Shown: positions 22,385 through 34,059, numbered from the stretch's first letter. The stretch: DNA of 64,000 nt from Diogma glabrata (GCA_963693315.1 OY856188.1:157622018-157686017), one strand, 5' to 3'. Numbers and translations are program-made. The notes: generated from the letters alone by a model not told the origin.

Positions 22385-23284
22385 ACTTAATTTAAAATGA
22401 TTTTCTTAATTATTATTTATGGAATGAATATTTTAATACGCTTTTCACAATTTATGCACAATAGAATGAAATTTATGTAATATAAGAGAATGAAATGAAT
22501 GTGAAGAGATATTTCAATAATTTAGCTGATTTTCATAAATTTAACCATAAATTTAACCTAAAATCCGATCTTGAAAGTATTGTATAGTTGCAGCTGCACT
22601 TGATGGTTGAAATTCCAATGGCCAGAGCAAGTCCAGTTGCACTATATTGTAGTAAAATAATAATGCCGCCTTGTTTTATAAATTATAGTTTTCTTCCAAA
22701 ATGTTGACGTATCCTATACCAAAGCAAAGGTAGTTGTGGTATTTGTAGAATTAATAGAACTCCGGGTACAATTTCCAAGGTAATTAATTAATTAAAATAA
22801 TAACAATAAGATTCACAGAGTATTGCTTTTATTAAAATAATTATAATTCACGGTATCCAAATATTTTTTAGTTAATCACTCACAGAGGCTCGAAATATAA
22901 TAATAGCATGACAAACAATTTTGACTTAATTGAACAACAATAAAAAAATAAACTAGAGTTAAATAATAAAAAAGAAGATGCGATTACGAATAAAAACCTG
23001 TTAAAATTAAATTAGCAAACAAATAAATTATTGTATGAAGTTTATAGAGAAAATCATGGCATGTTTAGCATACTTTTTAAAATGTCTAGCGAGTTTAAAA
23101 AATTCAAAAATTGATTTATACTACAATAAAGTTGTGCAGTTGTGCGTAAAACGTTGTACATACACTCAGGCTGAAAGGAAGATTACGCCCTTGATTCAAT
23201 AAAAGCCCTCGCTTCGCGTCGGGCTTCAATATGAACCGCTGGAGTAATCTCCTACTTTCAGCCCTCGATATGTAAATAACTATT
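22385..23284. other. 5' non-coding part of the transposon, with a GC-rich hairpin
   Basis: AT-rich, upstream of the transposase-like start, so should hold its promoter; no motif stands out. At about 23160-23265 an imperfect palindrome (GGCTGAAAGGAAGATTACGC ... GAGTAATCTCCTACTTTCAG) has a GC-rich core AAGCCCTCGCTTCGCGTCGG followed by GCTT. Confidence 0.6.
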
Positions 23285-24035
23285 CTCTCAACTTCACTTT
23301 GGATTTTTAGCCGATACATGGAAAATCTGATTTTGCTTCATGAAAAAATTAATAGCTTTCGAACGGTTTATCGCATCTTAATGAATAAATACTCGTTGAA
23401 AAGGTTTTTAGGTTACGTACTATCTAATTGTCGTTCAAGTCAATGCAACAGCTCATCCAGTTTGAAAGTTATTATTTTTTTCATGAAAAAAGATGTGACT
23501 TTCCATACATTTTGTATGAGACATCACATCTGGCCTCATTCAAAAATTGATAACTTTCGAGCCAGATGAGCGATTTGAATAGTTTAGCACAATTTTTGAT
23601 AGCACGCATCAATACCATTCTAACGACTAAGCGAGACAAAATCGTATATTCATTTCTTTTATAGTGATTTTAATATCGAAAATTCGACAAAGTTTTTTTT
23701 GAAGGGAAATTTATGTTAATTTATGTTATGTTAATAAATGTTAGTAAATTTTCCGTTTCACAAACAAAACGAGATGAGCGATTTGAATAGTTTAGCACAA
23801 TTTTTGATAGCACGCATCAATACCATTCTAACGGTGGTTTAATCAACGTGATACACTCAACCTTTCAGAAGTTATGCCCTAAAACTCAGGAGAGCTGAGC
23901 AAATTTAAGCATAAAAAATTTTCAATCAAATTTCCGCGGACTCCAAACGTCTCGGAGACATATGGTCTTTTGGGCACTTTTTTCTCTACTCGAGTAGTAC
24001 TACACGCATTTGCTATACGATTTCGTAAAAAAATT
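23285..24035 (-). repeat. Right inverted arm, with internal insertion
   Basis: Inverse of 15063-15585. About 208 bp longer because of a 146-bp insert plus a 62-bp duplication (23564-23833). Confidence 0.9.
23564..23833. repeat. 62-bp direct duplication flanking a 146-bp copied insert
   Basis: 23564-23625 and 23772-23833 are the same 62 bp (AGATGAGCGATTTGAATAGT ... CATTCTAACG). Between them is a near copy of 13956-14101. The left arm of the transposon has neither the insert nor the duplication. Confidence 0.9.
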
Positions 24036-24371
24036 TCCGTCGATCACCGCTTATTATATATAGTCGTTTGGCACAAAAATTTTACCGAAATTCCGAGATG
24101 AAGCCCATTGCAAAGGTAGACTTTTATATGAAATCTACCTAAAAAACTTGATCAGTTATTTATGTGAATTATAAGTATGAATGTTAGCTTAAAGTTTAAT
24201 AGTTCTCTAATAGCCAATTGTTATTTCTTTTTCACTAATTTTATAAGTTAAACAAACATAAAAGATTAAAAAACTTCATCATTGTTATTTATTATTTAAC
24301 AATTAATACTATTGTTTAATTAATTTAACACAACTTGTTTGTTTGCAAGTACATTTCTTTCGTACATTTAA
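24036..24371. other. Spacer between transposons, no gene
   Basis: AT-rich. The phrase CCCATTGCAA with GTAGACTTTTATATGAAATC and TACCTAAAAA (about 24107-24150) resembles 53108-53155, which ends the 330-bp tandem array. Confidence 0.6.
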
Positions 24372-24605
24372 TATTTAGTCAGTGGCGGATTTACCATATG
24401 CGAGGCCATTAGTTAAGTTTTTAATTCTTGTATTCTATTGTGTTTTGGATATTTATTAGAACGTAACGAAACAAAAAGCGCACATAGGTTTTAAATGTAC
24501 ATAAAGTATTTTTTTTATTTTGGATAAAGATGCACTAAGAAGACTACTCAAAATGCGGTACCATTTATTTTTTTCGCAGATTTTAGGAGGATCGATTACA
24601 TTGAC

Positions 24606-24868
24606 TTAAAACTTAACCTTTCGGACTTTTAAAGACGCAAACTCATCAATTAAATCAGAACAGTCCAAGGACCGACTTATTTTATTTTCAATGGAAATTA
24701 AAGCTAATGCACATAAGCGGTTTTGACCCATAGTGGAACGTAAATAGTTTTTTATGAGTTTTAATTTGGAAAATGACCTTTCTGCGCTTGCCACTGAAAT
24801 AGGGGAAGTTAGTAAAATTCGTTGGGCAATAAATAAATTTGGAAAAATTTCGATTAAAGAATTTGCCG
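24606..24868 (-). pseudogene. hAT-A transposase, C-terminal dimerisation domain
   Basis: Reads IFPNLFIAQRILLTSPISVA then SAERSFSKLKLIKNYLRSTM and RLCALALISIE, the classic hAT C-terminal dimerisation (Dimer_Tnp_hAT) signature, ending ...KVRKVKF. Its frame joins that of 26799 upward exactly if the pogo-like element and one TA are removed (LEILKYI|TANSLIE). Confidence 0.93.
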
Positions 24869-24870
24869 TA

Positions 24871-26796
24871 GGGGAAGATCGACACCATTCGTACGGTTTT
24901 TACATTTTGGTTTTTATATTTTGTTCTATTTCATTTAGAGTACTCATTGTTGAAGCAAACAATGGTATATTTATCTGTGTTTAATATAAAAAATTGTCAG
25001 GCTACTATTTTTTGTATTTAATGTGTAAAATTGAATTAAACATGCTCTGAATTTTGTACAGATCTGCCCCACATTTGGGGTAGTTTCATACAGCATGTGG
25101 GGTACTTTCAGACGCTTTGGAGAACTTTCGTACAAATGATAGTAAATGCAAATTAATTCAAAAAACTTTTATTTTCTTATCATAAAAGTATACAAAATTA
25201 TCAAAAAATAAATAACCTCTTCTAGTTAACAAAAATAAATGACCTTTTCTAGTCAAAAAAAAGGAAAATGACCTCTTCTAGTCAATAAATACTTAATGTA
25301 TAAATTCTTTAGAAAAAAAAAAAGAAACTAATAATATAAATATTATTGCACATTAAAATTAGATCAATTTACTGAGAAAGTAAATAGTTTGGAAGTTCTA
25401 GCTGTGCAAATTGATGGCAGTCTGGGATCAGGTAGATTCATTTCGATGTCAGCAACATACACAGTATGCACGTCTTCAACTGTTGGGAAAACAAATGTCC
25501 ACGACGATTCTGACTTCTTTCTCAGATAAGATACTTTAAATTCTGTAGAAGAATAGTGGCTCAACACTTTTCCAAGATAATAAACAACAGACTTCTTTTT
25601 CAAAAATTTGACTAAAATAAATGAATTATCCTTTATGTTGTCTGGTAGTGGTAGCACAGCAATACTTGTATTTCAAAGTCATCATTATCAGCTTCATCTT
25701 CATCTATGATGGAAGATGAACTCTCTTACAAGCTCATATATGATTCTTCATGTTCTGAATCATCACTTTCTACGTTTTTCTTGGTTTTCTTTCTTGTACT
25801 TAAGTTCTTTAAAGCCCGTTTTATTTGTTTCGCTTTAAATTTTCTTTCTTGTTCTAGCTTCTTTAATTCTTTTTCTTTATGCTTTTCTTCAATTCTATAT
25901 TTTTCAGATGCATCAGTATATATACGTGATTTTCCAGGCTGCCTTCCCCTCTTTGTTTTCTTATTTCTTATAGCAGTTGGATAGGGACGAATTGCTTCTG
26001 GTCTTAAGGGAGTTTTCGTTGGTACGATTTGTTGAGTTTTTGGATTATCTAAGGTTATCGATTCACTGGTATTAGAATCTTGAATATCACAGACAATAGT
26101 CGTCATAGGTAGGTTAAATGTTTGGGAGTTAGATTCTTGCGGAACCTGACAGAAATCCTGTGTTGCGGAAGCTTGAAGGCTGGCAGAGATCATCAATAGT
26201 TGGCTGTAGTATAAGTGATGTCAAGTTTTCTGTAATGTCATTCTGATTAGGTGGCATATTTTTCAAGTTACCTGAAGTATACACTTCAGCTGGAGCAAAA
26301 TCTTCCTCGCTAAAGGGTAATTCATTAAGGGCCCTATTCCGGGTGTACTGAATCCACTTGTAATGCATATTGGGGCACATTCGTACGCGTATGAATGAAC
26401 CCCATATAAAGTTGTTCGAATCATTGCCCCATTGCACAAATAACAATAAATATTAAACTCGTCTAACACTTATAGAAAAACTGCACAAATTTCATATTAA
26501 AAACATATCCTAATGATATTTACTATGTAATAAGAAGGACCCATGTAAGAAAAACTTCACAAAACCAAACCAAATTAAACCGAAAACATTTATAAAAAAA
26601 TTACTTACCAAGAGCAAAAACACGATACAGCCTGTCATTTTGCTCTCAATAATGCGAATGACATGAAACTTCATGTACTTAATGGAGGCTATATAGCTTA
26701 CGCACACATGCAAAGGCACGTGCGCAAGTCTTTCTGTTATTGTATAATAAATACTGTACGAATGTGCCCCGTGTACGCATGGTGCCGATCTTCCCC
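24871..26796 (-). mobile_element. Pogo-like (Tc1/mariner) element, internally deleted, TA target
   Basis: Ends GGGGAAGATCGACACCATTC (left) and the inverse of GGGGAAGATCGGCACCATGC (right), about 23 of 26 terminal bases matching. TA stands on both sides (24869-24870, 26797-26798). Removing the element with one TA restores the hAT-A frame. The interior keeps only the 3' end of a transposase gene, so it cannot move by itself. Confidence 0.92.
25364..26370 (-). pseudogene. Pogo/jerky-like transposase C-terminus, broken
   Basis: Begins in NRALNELPFSEEDFAPAEVY, the end of the DDE domain of pogo-like transposases (usual ...F.EEDF.P). After a frameshift comes a linker, then KKTKRGRQPGKSRIYTDASE and a long Lys/Glu helix (EEKHKEKELKKLEQERKFKA). 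A further frame (25657-25364) reads DNSFILVKFLKKKSVVYYLG, KVLSHYSSTEFKVSYLRKKS, FVFPTVEDVHTVYVADIEMN-LPDP, which is the beta-rich tail common in insect jerky/pogo-type transposases. The HTH and catalytic Asp residues are absent. Confidence 0.83.
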
Positions 26797-26798
26797 TA

Positions 26799-27990
26799 AT
26801 ATACTTCAAAATTTCCAGTGCATCTTTCGATTCCGCCGAAGCTTCCATTCTTAAAAATGTATTTATTTCCGAGTATAACTCTTCATAGTTCACGTCCGAT
26901 TCTTCTGTACTAGGATTTCTCAGTGATATTTCTAAATTTTTACAATCATTCAAGAATTCATTTGCATCTAAACTTCGCATTTTTTCGGTACGGGTTAAAA
27001 AACCAAATATTTTGTTGTATGAATCAAGCATTTTGAATCTTTCATTTAAACTTACTAATGCAACATCAATTATTGCATAAAAATCTACTTTATATTTAGA
27101 CTTTCCATTTAGAGGTGTATCAGTTCTTTCATATTCAATAAAACGTCATTTTCGGCTAAGCCGCCCTTGAGGGAATACTGGCTCAGTACCTAATTTTATA
27201 GCTATTTCTTCAGACTTTTTAATAATTGCTTCAAATGTTTCATCACTTCTGAATAATTCTAAAAATTTGTTCGTAGTTTCCACCAATTTTATCATAATAG
27301 AAATATCTGCCGAGGGACTCTGCATAACTTTACTTACTTTGTTAATTTCATACAATATATCATGCCAAATTGTAAGTGAAAGTATAAACTGATATGAGGA
27401 TATCTCATTCGCAAGACCGTTAGCTTCAGCAATTCAGCTTCAGCAACTCCAATTGAACTTGAATCTGCAACTTTGTATAAAGCTTCTATAATTTGAACCA
27501 AATTATCTTTTACAACTTTTATACTATTTATACGGCTTTCCCAACGCGTGTCTGATAATGATTTAACAGTCATTTTACAAACACTTTGCAGTATGTCCCA
27601 TCGAACGGTTGATGCAGCAAAAAATGTAAAAATTCGTTGAACAGTACCAAAAAAGTTAATTGCAATTGATACTGATTTCGCAGCATCACATACCATTAGA
27701 TTAAATGTGTGGTTAGCACATGGAAGGTAAAGAGCTCTGGGATTTTTTTCTTTGATTAAAGCTTGAACCCTTTTGTATTGCCCTCGCATGTTAGCACCAT
27801 TATCATACGATTGCCCGCGACAATTCATTGGATCCAAATTATACTCAGCTAATAAATTTAAAAAAATTTCAACTAAACCTGAACCAGTGCTATCAGTTAT
27901 GTGAAAAAAACCACAAAAAAATTCTTCAATTTGTACTTCTTCCTGATTAATTTTAACGCATCTCAAAAGAATTGAAAGCTGTTCCTTCAC
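26799..27990 (-). pseudogene. hAT-A transposase, central region
   Basis: From the 5' side: VKEQLSILLRCVKINQEEVQ, EEFFCGFFHITDSTGSGLVE, then CRGQSYDNGANMRGQYKRVQ (second catalytic Asp region of hAT), LPCANHTFNLMVCDAAKSVS, FFAASTVRWDILQS and LSDTRWESRINSIKVVKDNL (the RW block). A frameshift near 27345-27420, including a small CTTCAGCAA duplication, moves to YEINKVSKVMQSPSADISIM, and another near 27140-27030 to LDSYNKIFGFLTRTEKMRSL and ending DALEILKYI at the pogo-like insertion. Lesions show a dead gene. Confidence 0.9.
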
Positions 27991-28338
27991 GGATAAAAAT
28001 AAAGCTATGATTGCAGGTCATAAGTTTTGTATAACATAATTATAAATATATATTCCCGATAACCACTTTTTATAATATTATTGTAGTATTCATGACTTTA
28101 AGGCAGCAATTTTTATGAATATTTAGTTGTGGAATATAAAACGGTGGCATAAAGTTTTGAAAAAAACAAAACAATGATTACTATTCATAAACAATGAATA
28201 ACAAAATTAATTTTTCATGCCTGAGTTTATATTTAAAAATGTGCATGTAACAGAGCTAGGAAGCATGAAATTTTATGAATAGCAAGGTATAAAATATATT
28301 CTCACCAAATAATAATTTTTATTTTCTAGTTATTTTAT
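27991..28338 (-). other. hAT-A intron or older insert, left part
   Basis: Non-coding. With 33408-34059 it forms a ~1-kb segment splitting the hAT-A transposase after CTPD. An intron is possible: GAT|GTAAGT at 34059 is a good donor and GTGAAG|GAACAG near 27985 is a usable in-frame acceptor. But GATGTAAGTCAT also encodes DVSH, which normally follows CTPD in this family, so an old insertion remains possible. Confidence 0.5.
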
Positions 28339-28461
28339 ATGTTTTGCAGTGGCGTAGCTAGCATGGGTGGCACCCGGGGCGGATATTGTGGTGTCACCCC
28401 AAAAATAAAAACTGTCAATAATAATAAAAAGCCGATAAACGTAATTTATAATTTTTTTTAA

Positions 28462-31335
28462 TTAATACAAATGAGCATTATTATTATAAGCCCGCAAGTA
28501 ATTTTTAACTAATCTTAATTTGCTGAAACTCCTCTCACACGAAGCCACTAATACGCAAATAGTCATAAATAACTTTAGTGCGACCGTAAGATTCGGAAGA
28601 AATTCTAAAAAATCCCATTCTACGATGAATTTCAAAAAGTCTAGGTACACCTAGTTAGAAACTGTAACATTGGCCGCTTTTAAATGCCTCCTCACCCTTT
28701 GTATCTCTATGAGGAGTTCTGTTGCCAATACCGCATCATAAAAACCAGTAAATTTTGATACCGATAATTTTAACTCTTCACTGTTCGCCAAAAGCTAAGT
28801 GTTTGTCTGCACAACCTCGAACAATGAAGCAAATCTTGAACTGACTTCAGTCTAGTTCGGAGTTCAACACTGAATCGGTCAAGACATTCCAACATGTCCT
28901 TTTTAAGTTGAGCTCTCAGTGTCAGTCCAACATGAGGTGCAAACTCACCACCCGTTCGTTTTTTGCGGTTTTATGACGAATTCGGCTTCCCATTGGAATG
29001 TCATAGTCCTCCGATTTTTTCGCAGCAAGATCTATTGCCTCTTCTACAATGAGACTTCGTTATGAATTGACTCTATTTTTGTAGCTAATTGATCAATATT
29101 CAAGCCCGTGCTTTGCAATCCAATCTGAGCACAGATATTATTTCTCTTAGAATATTATTCCAAAACAAAAGATAGCAAAGAAACGAAAAATCACATGCTG
29201 CATTGATAAGGTTCTGTGCAGCGCCTCTAGTGTCTACATTTTCTTGTTGATCACTTAACTTCTCAATTTCAGCCACAATCCCATCAAAGTTTTCGGCCAA
29301 TACTTTTACTGCAGCATAATGAGCACTCCAATGCGCTGTTAAGAGTATTTTAACAGTTGCTTTGTTGTGTTTAGCAAGTACTTCCCAGCGGCTAGTCGAA
29401 GCAGAAAAACATGTAAAAATGGCTTCCACTGACGAGTGTTGGCCGTATAAATTAATTGAATGATCTTTGCAGCCCACAAAAATTGCTTTGTTATTTTTTG
29501 CTTTAATAATAGCTTGCACTTCTCCATATATACTACTCATAACAGCTGCATTATCATAACCTTTGGGAGCGACAATTCATAACATCTATACCATCATTTT
29601 CAAGATTTTACACTGAAAAAAACATGTCCTATTTCCAATCGAAATGCAGTTGTCTCAACCGCACCGTGTGGGCAGATATGGCGAATCGAAATACGAGATT
29701 GATTCAACAACCGTACAATGATAAGCCGATGCAGTTGAGACAATCACATGAAATATTTATGTGAAAATAAAATATAGTTCAATTAATATCAAATACTTAA
29801 ATTTTAAAATAAAAAATTCATGATATAAGGCCAAAGAAATATGTTTTCATGGAAATAGTTATTAACTTTATTCAACTACTGTTATATTGGATAGCACTTT
29901 ATATTTTAATTACACCTCATTCTGTTATCAGGAAAATGTTACTGAGCACTGAGTAGTTGTCCCAATCACGGTGAAATTGTTTGTAAATATCTTTTCTTTG
30001 CATGAATAATAAACTGCCATCTTTGAGATGAGGTTATCATTACTTCAATTTTTTTTTCAGTGTAAGTATTTCATCGCTTAAATCAGCGGCTTTTTTCCAC
30101 GTAAAGGAAAAAATCCAAGGAATACTTCCTTGATTTCCACTTTACTATACCATCAATTTTCACACAACGAATCACTTCTGACATTTGATCAATATGCGAT
30201 CAGGTGTGCTATCAAACATAATTCCAAAATATTTAACCGATTTAATGTCGTTGACAGGCTTAAACTTTACGTGGATCGCTAAAACATTTATGAACGCATT
30301 TTGTATATCTGGTAACAAATATGATACTTTTGGTGATTTACCATACTCCAAATTCAAAATGTGTTCTTTTAACACTACATCATACTTTGACAATAGTTTG
30401 GTTAGTTCTAAGAAATTGCCTTTATTTGAAGAACTTTTTCCTTCATCATGTCCATGAAATGCTGGGTTTTGTTTAGATAAAAACAAAGTTATATCCAATA
30501 ATCTTGATAAAAGATGTTTCCACTTCTGTTTTTTATTATATATTAATTGCAAGGCTGCGTCTCGTATCGTTTTATGAATTTTTAACCTCATTTCCAAAGT
30601 TTTCCACTTTTCAAAATTCTCCAGATGTTCATTTGAAGTTTCATGCTCGGCCACTTTGGGATTTAGTTTCCACCGCTTCTGATATCCAGCAGTAAATGTT
30701 GATTTTGTATTATTATTATTGGTGACAGCAAATACACGACAACAGAAGCAATACAGGACGCAAGTTATTATTTACAGGAGAATAAACAATCCATGGCCGT
30801 AGAATTTTGTCACCATTATTCATCATTTTATAAAACCATTCTTTAGAAAGATGGCGAACATCACCTTTTATGTCCAACCCGTGTCTAGATACAGTAACAA
30901 ACGACCCTTCTCTATTTTGAAAATGTTCACTTTCTTTTTTTATGATTTCAATGCGAACATTACCAGAGACGAGTATATTCCAATGTGATACATCTCTTAA
31001 GTCCTGAAGTAATTCACCCATGCAAATACTGTCTTCAATAGTAGAAGCATTAGCGGCATTATCACTGTCATTTTCATTATTCCTTTCTAATTCGTCATCA
31101 TAGGTTATCATTATTAATTCTGTATTGTTGCTGTTACTTTCCGAAGAGGAGCCAATATTCTCTGAAACATTCGCTGCATCAACGTGATAATCAGTTTCTT
31201 TTGATGAACCTTGGATATTGGGTTTTGTAACATATTTATAGATTTGGTCTTTCTCTGCTGGAACCAACTTTTTCTTTAAAAAGTATGAACTCCTCGTGGC
31301 ATATTTATTTTTTGGGATATTTGCTAAACGAAATC
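28462..31335 (-). pseudogene. hAT-B transposase, degenerate
   Basis: An AG at a T-rich tract (about 31336) opens the first visible exon: ANIPKNKYATRSSYFLKKKL, an acidic linker, then HLSKEWFYKM...RPWIVYSPVNNNL, the TTF-type zinc finger. After a frameshift: EHETSNEHLENFEKWKTLEM, a DUF4371-like region ending VKYFGIMFDSTPD (first catalytic Asp). The MITE follows, then GYDNAAVMSSIYGEVQAIIK, CKDHSINLYG, FSASTSRWEVL, LLTAHWSAHYAAVKVLAENF, and at the end FLPNLTVALKLFMTICVLVA-SCERSFSKLRLVKNYLR (dimerisation domain). Several stops and frame changes; not functional. Related to, but clearly distinct from, hAT-A. Confidence 0.9.
29611..30062. mobile_element. 452-bp MITE with CACTGAAAAAAA ends and TA target
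   Basis: CACTGAAAAAAA at the left, TTTTTTTTCAGTG at the right; TA flanks at 29609-29610 and 30063-30064. It splits the hAT-B transposase between the DSTPD and YDNA blocks. No coding content. A TA target suggests Tc1/mariner-type mobilisation. Confidence 0.85.
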
Positions 31336-31589
31336 TAAAAAAATATTTTTAATTATAGTATAGGTATCAGCAAAACATTAATTCTAAATATATTTGTAGG
31401 ATACATAATAGGTACATAGTTCATAATAAGTACACTGTGTTAACGACTAAATACACCGCCAAGAAAATTAAATTATTTAAATTTCCTTGTAACAACTTAT
31501 ATTAAATAATATTTGATAAAATGGAATATACAAATCATAGCCTAATATTATAAGGAACTATTTAAAAAAATATAAGTATGAAATCCTAA

Positions 31590-31965
31590 AAGATATTTTA
31601 TATAAAGAATTGAAACCAAAATTAAAAATCCAATTAGAATCATGCTCAATAATTTACAAAATTGAATGTGATTTTTGTGAAAAATTTTACATCGGGAAAA
31701 CCGGAAAATGTTTTAAAGACTGATTTAAGGAATACCTTCCTAAGAAGAAAAATAAACAAAATTTAAAGTCTATTTTTGCAAACCATTAACATAGTTAATA
31801 ACAATAGCTACACCGCTTTTTAAAATAATTTGAAGGCTTTACATTTATGTAGCCAAGGACTTCTAAAAGAATCACTTGATGAGTTTGAAATTTTCATGGG
31901 ATTTAAAACCCAACAAAATGTAATTTTAAATGATAAACTTTCATTTAATTCAAATACATAAATAT
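31590..31965 (+). pseudogene. Penelope-like GIY-YIG endonuclease fragment
   Basis: Plus-strand frame reads KELKPKLKIQLESCSIIYKI and ECDFCEKFYIGKTGKCFKD, a stop, then FKEYLPKK; later LLKESLDEFEIFMGFKTQQN and VILNDKLSFNSN. 'VYKI.C..C...YIG.T...F..R..EH' followed by 'L...E..EI' is the GIY-YIG domain at the C-terminus of Penelope-like elements. Stops and a missing Arg-rich helix show decay. It could be the other end of the same family seen at 8770-9693. Confidence 0.82.
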
Positions 31966-32654
31966 ATAAAACTGAAAACAAACAGTATGAGAATGTATCA
32001 ACCTACAAAAATTTGCAAAACTGCAGTAATTGCATAACTGCCATTTTATTCTACAGTAATTATTTTTGTGTCCATTGAAAAACGATCTATTTCAATTTAT
32101 TCTTTGAGTTTCAAGATAAAGGAAAAAAAATTATTTTGAGATCATTTACAAACACAGTAATTTGATTGTTTGTTAGTTTCCTTAGGTGTTTGCAATTAAT
32201 TTGTTTGAAATGTAAAACGTATATTAGGTAGTAAGGTTAAGCGGATATTTTAGAAATAATTTTGGAATAGAGACATTGTAACTCAAGGGTGCCACCCTAT
32301 CGACAAAGGCTGCCACATTATCGACGTGAACCACTTTTCCTATACATTATTCAGCATATGTGTTTTCAGACCTGGTCATTAAATAATCATGCTTGCATAC
32401 TAAATAATATATCGTAAAAAACGGTCAATATGGTATCCATAGGAATATTCAAAGCTATTGAGTAATTGTGGTGATGGGATTCAATGCTCAACATGTTGAT
32501 TCGATTAATATTGTTAAAATTTTATTTCACGTAATAACTCAAAAATTTTAAAAAGTAGAATAGATTCTTTTTGAACCAATAACACATTTATAGGACACAT
32601 TTATAAGTTATCACAATTTATAAATTAAAATTATATGGATAACCTGGTTAAAAT
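31966..32654. other. AT-rich interior of hAT-B, no gene
   Basis: Nothing coding recognised. GGTGCCACCCTATCGAC near 32289 echoes the terminal GTGTCACCCC motif of hAT-B. Confidence 0.5.
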
Positions 32655-33352
32655 AGTTTCTAAGTGATTTATCGTTGAAAACATGTGATGGTTTGTTTAA
32701 GTTTTTTACGTTCGGGTGTCACCCCAAAACGGTTTCGAAGTGATTTATCGTTGAAAACATTGTGATGGTTTGTTTATGTTTCTTACGTTCGGGTGTCACC
32801 CCAAAACGGTTTCGAAGTGATTTATCATTGAAAACATTGTGATGGTTTGTTTAAGTTGTTTACGTTCGGGTGTCACCCCAAAACGGTTTCGAAGTGATTT
32901 ATCGTTGAAAACATCGTGATGGTTTGTTTAAGTTGTTTACGTTCGGGTGTCACCCCAAAACGGTTTCGAAGTGATTTATCGTTGAAAACATTGTGATGGT
33001 TTGTTAATATTTTTTACGTTCGGTCGTCACCCCAAAACGGTTTCGAAGTGATTTATCGTTGAAAACATTGTGATGGTTTGTTTAAGTTGTTTACGTTCGG
33101 GTGTCACCTTAAAACGGTTTCGAAGTGATTTATCGTTGAAAACATTGTGATGGTTTGTTTAAGTTGTTTACGTTCGGGTGTCACCCCAAAACGGTTTCGA
33201 AGTGATTTATCATTGAAAACATTGTGATGGTTTGTTTAAGTTGTTTTCGTTCGGATGTCACCCCAAAACGGTTTCGAAGTGATTTATCGTTGAAAACATT
33301 GTGATGGTTTGTTAATATTTTTTACGTTCGGGTGTCACCCCAAAACGGGTGA
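32655..33352. repeat. 77-bp tandem array, nine copies, at the end of hAT-B
   Basis: The unit begins TTCGGGTGTCACCCCAAAAC and continues GGTTTCGAAGTGATTTATCG, TTGAAAACATTGTGATGGTT. Starts at 32711, 32788 and 32865 give a period of 77. Copies differ by only a few bases. The GTGTCACCCC block also occurs beside the left end of hAT-B (28391-28400), so the array is an expansion of subterminal sequence. Confidence 0.95.
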
Positions 33353-33407
33353 CACCCGGGGCGGACCGCCCCCCCCGCCCCCCCCTAGCTACGCCTCTGA
33401 TGTTTTG

Positions 33408-34059
33408 TAGTCAAGGAGTATTCTTTATTAGTGCGGAATTTTAATATTAGTTTTTCGACAGTAAACATAATTAAAAAATTAAGAAACAAAAAAATATTTT
33501 TTATAATTCACTAAAAAATTTTTGTGTAAGGTGAGTTGTATAAATACAAACTTTGTGAAATTTCAATATGATAGATAAATATAAAAATATGTAATATGAA
33601 CATAAGGTTTAGTACATATATGATTATAATATAACTTACGATATATGACAAATCATGACTATGAGGTTTTCGATATCTCAACACTTCATCAAAACTCAAA
33701 TGCTAGGAATGTAAATGCCTAGTTCGTAATTTATTTATTGCTAAGCGCCACAAATTTATGAATTATAGGCATATTATTTTATTAAAAATAGTTATATTTT
33801 GTTCTCTAGTAAGTATATAAAATGTTTACAACAAAGTTATTTCGCTGTTCCTAATTGGTCATAGTACGTACGCGATACTTATAAAATTCTATGAATAATA
33901 TTCATAATAAGCTTCTTAGTGATTTTTTGAAAAAGTATACCTTATAAGTATATAAAACACCTGGCTTATTCACGGTTGAGAATTAACGTAATTTAAGCAT
34001 GGAATATAACTTATTAGGCATAAAAAAAACCTAGATTTCTATCTGTGTTATGACTTACA
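33408..34059 (-). other. hAT-A intron or older insert, right part
   Basis: Non-coding partner of 27991-28338. Frames here carry no recognisable protein. Confidence 0.5.

Larger units (their letters stand above)
15061..24035 (-). mobile_element. DNA transposon with ~0.5-kb inverted ends and an unnamed transposase-like gene
   Basis: The left arm (about 15063-15585) is the inverse of the right arm (about 23285-24035, less a 208-bp insertion). Both outermost blocks read TTTACGAAATCGTATAGCAA from the outside in. Without the 4.4-kb inner element the transposon is about 4.6 kb and holds one minus-strand gene (20085-22384). I cannot find a target duplication: the left end runs out of the (TA)n tract through TTAGGGCGGGTCAA and the right end is changed after GTAAAAAAATTT. 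Long inverted ends around a single multi-exon transposase recall Sola-like or similar cut-and-paste elements, but I make no assignment. Confidence 0.82.
28347..33399 (-). mobile_element. hAT-B: second hAT transposon, inside hAT-A
   Basis: Ends CAGTGGCGTAGCTAG (28347) and CTAGCTACGCCTCTG (to 33399), inverse but for one base; ATGTTTTG at 28339-28346 and 33400-33407 is the 8-bp target duplication. A degenerate transposase gene (28462-31335, minus) is interrupted by a MITE. The 3' side of the + strand holds a Penelope fragment and a 77-bp tandem array. About 5.05 kb in all. Confidence 0.95.

Noticed and set aside
30185..30695. Plus-strand frames of 60-90 codons
   Set aside because: Antisense shadows of the hAT-B transposase.
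32655..33352. Regular repeats that could suggest a CRISPR array
   Set aside because: Units are contiguous 77-mers without variable spacers, in eukaryotic DNA at a transposon end.
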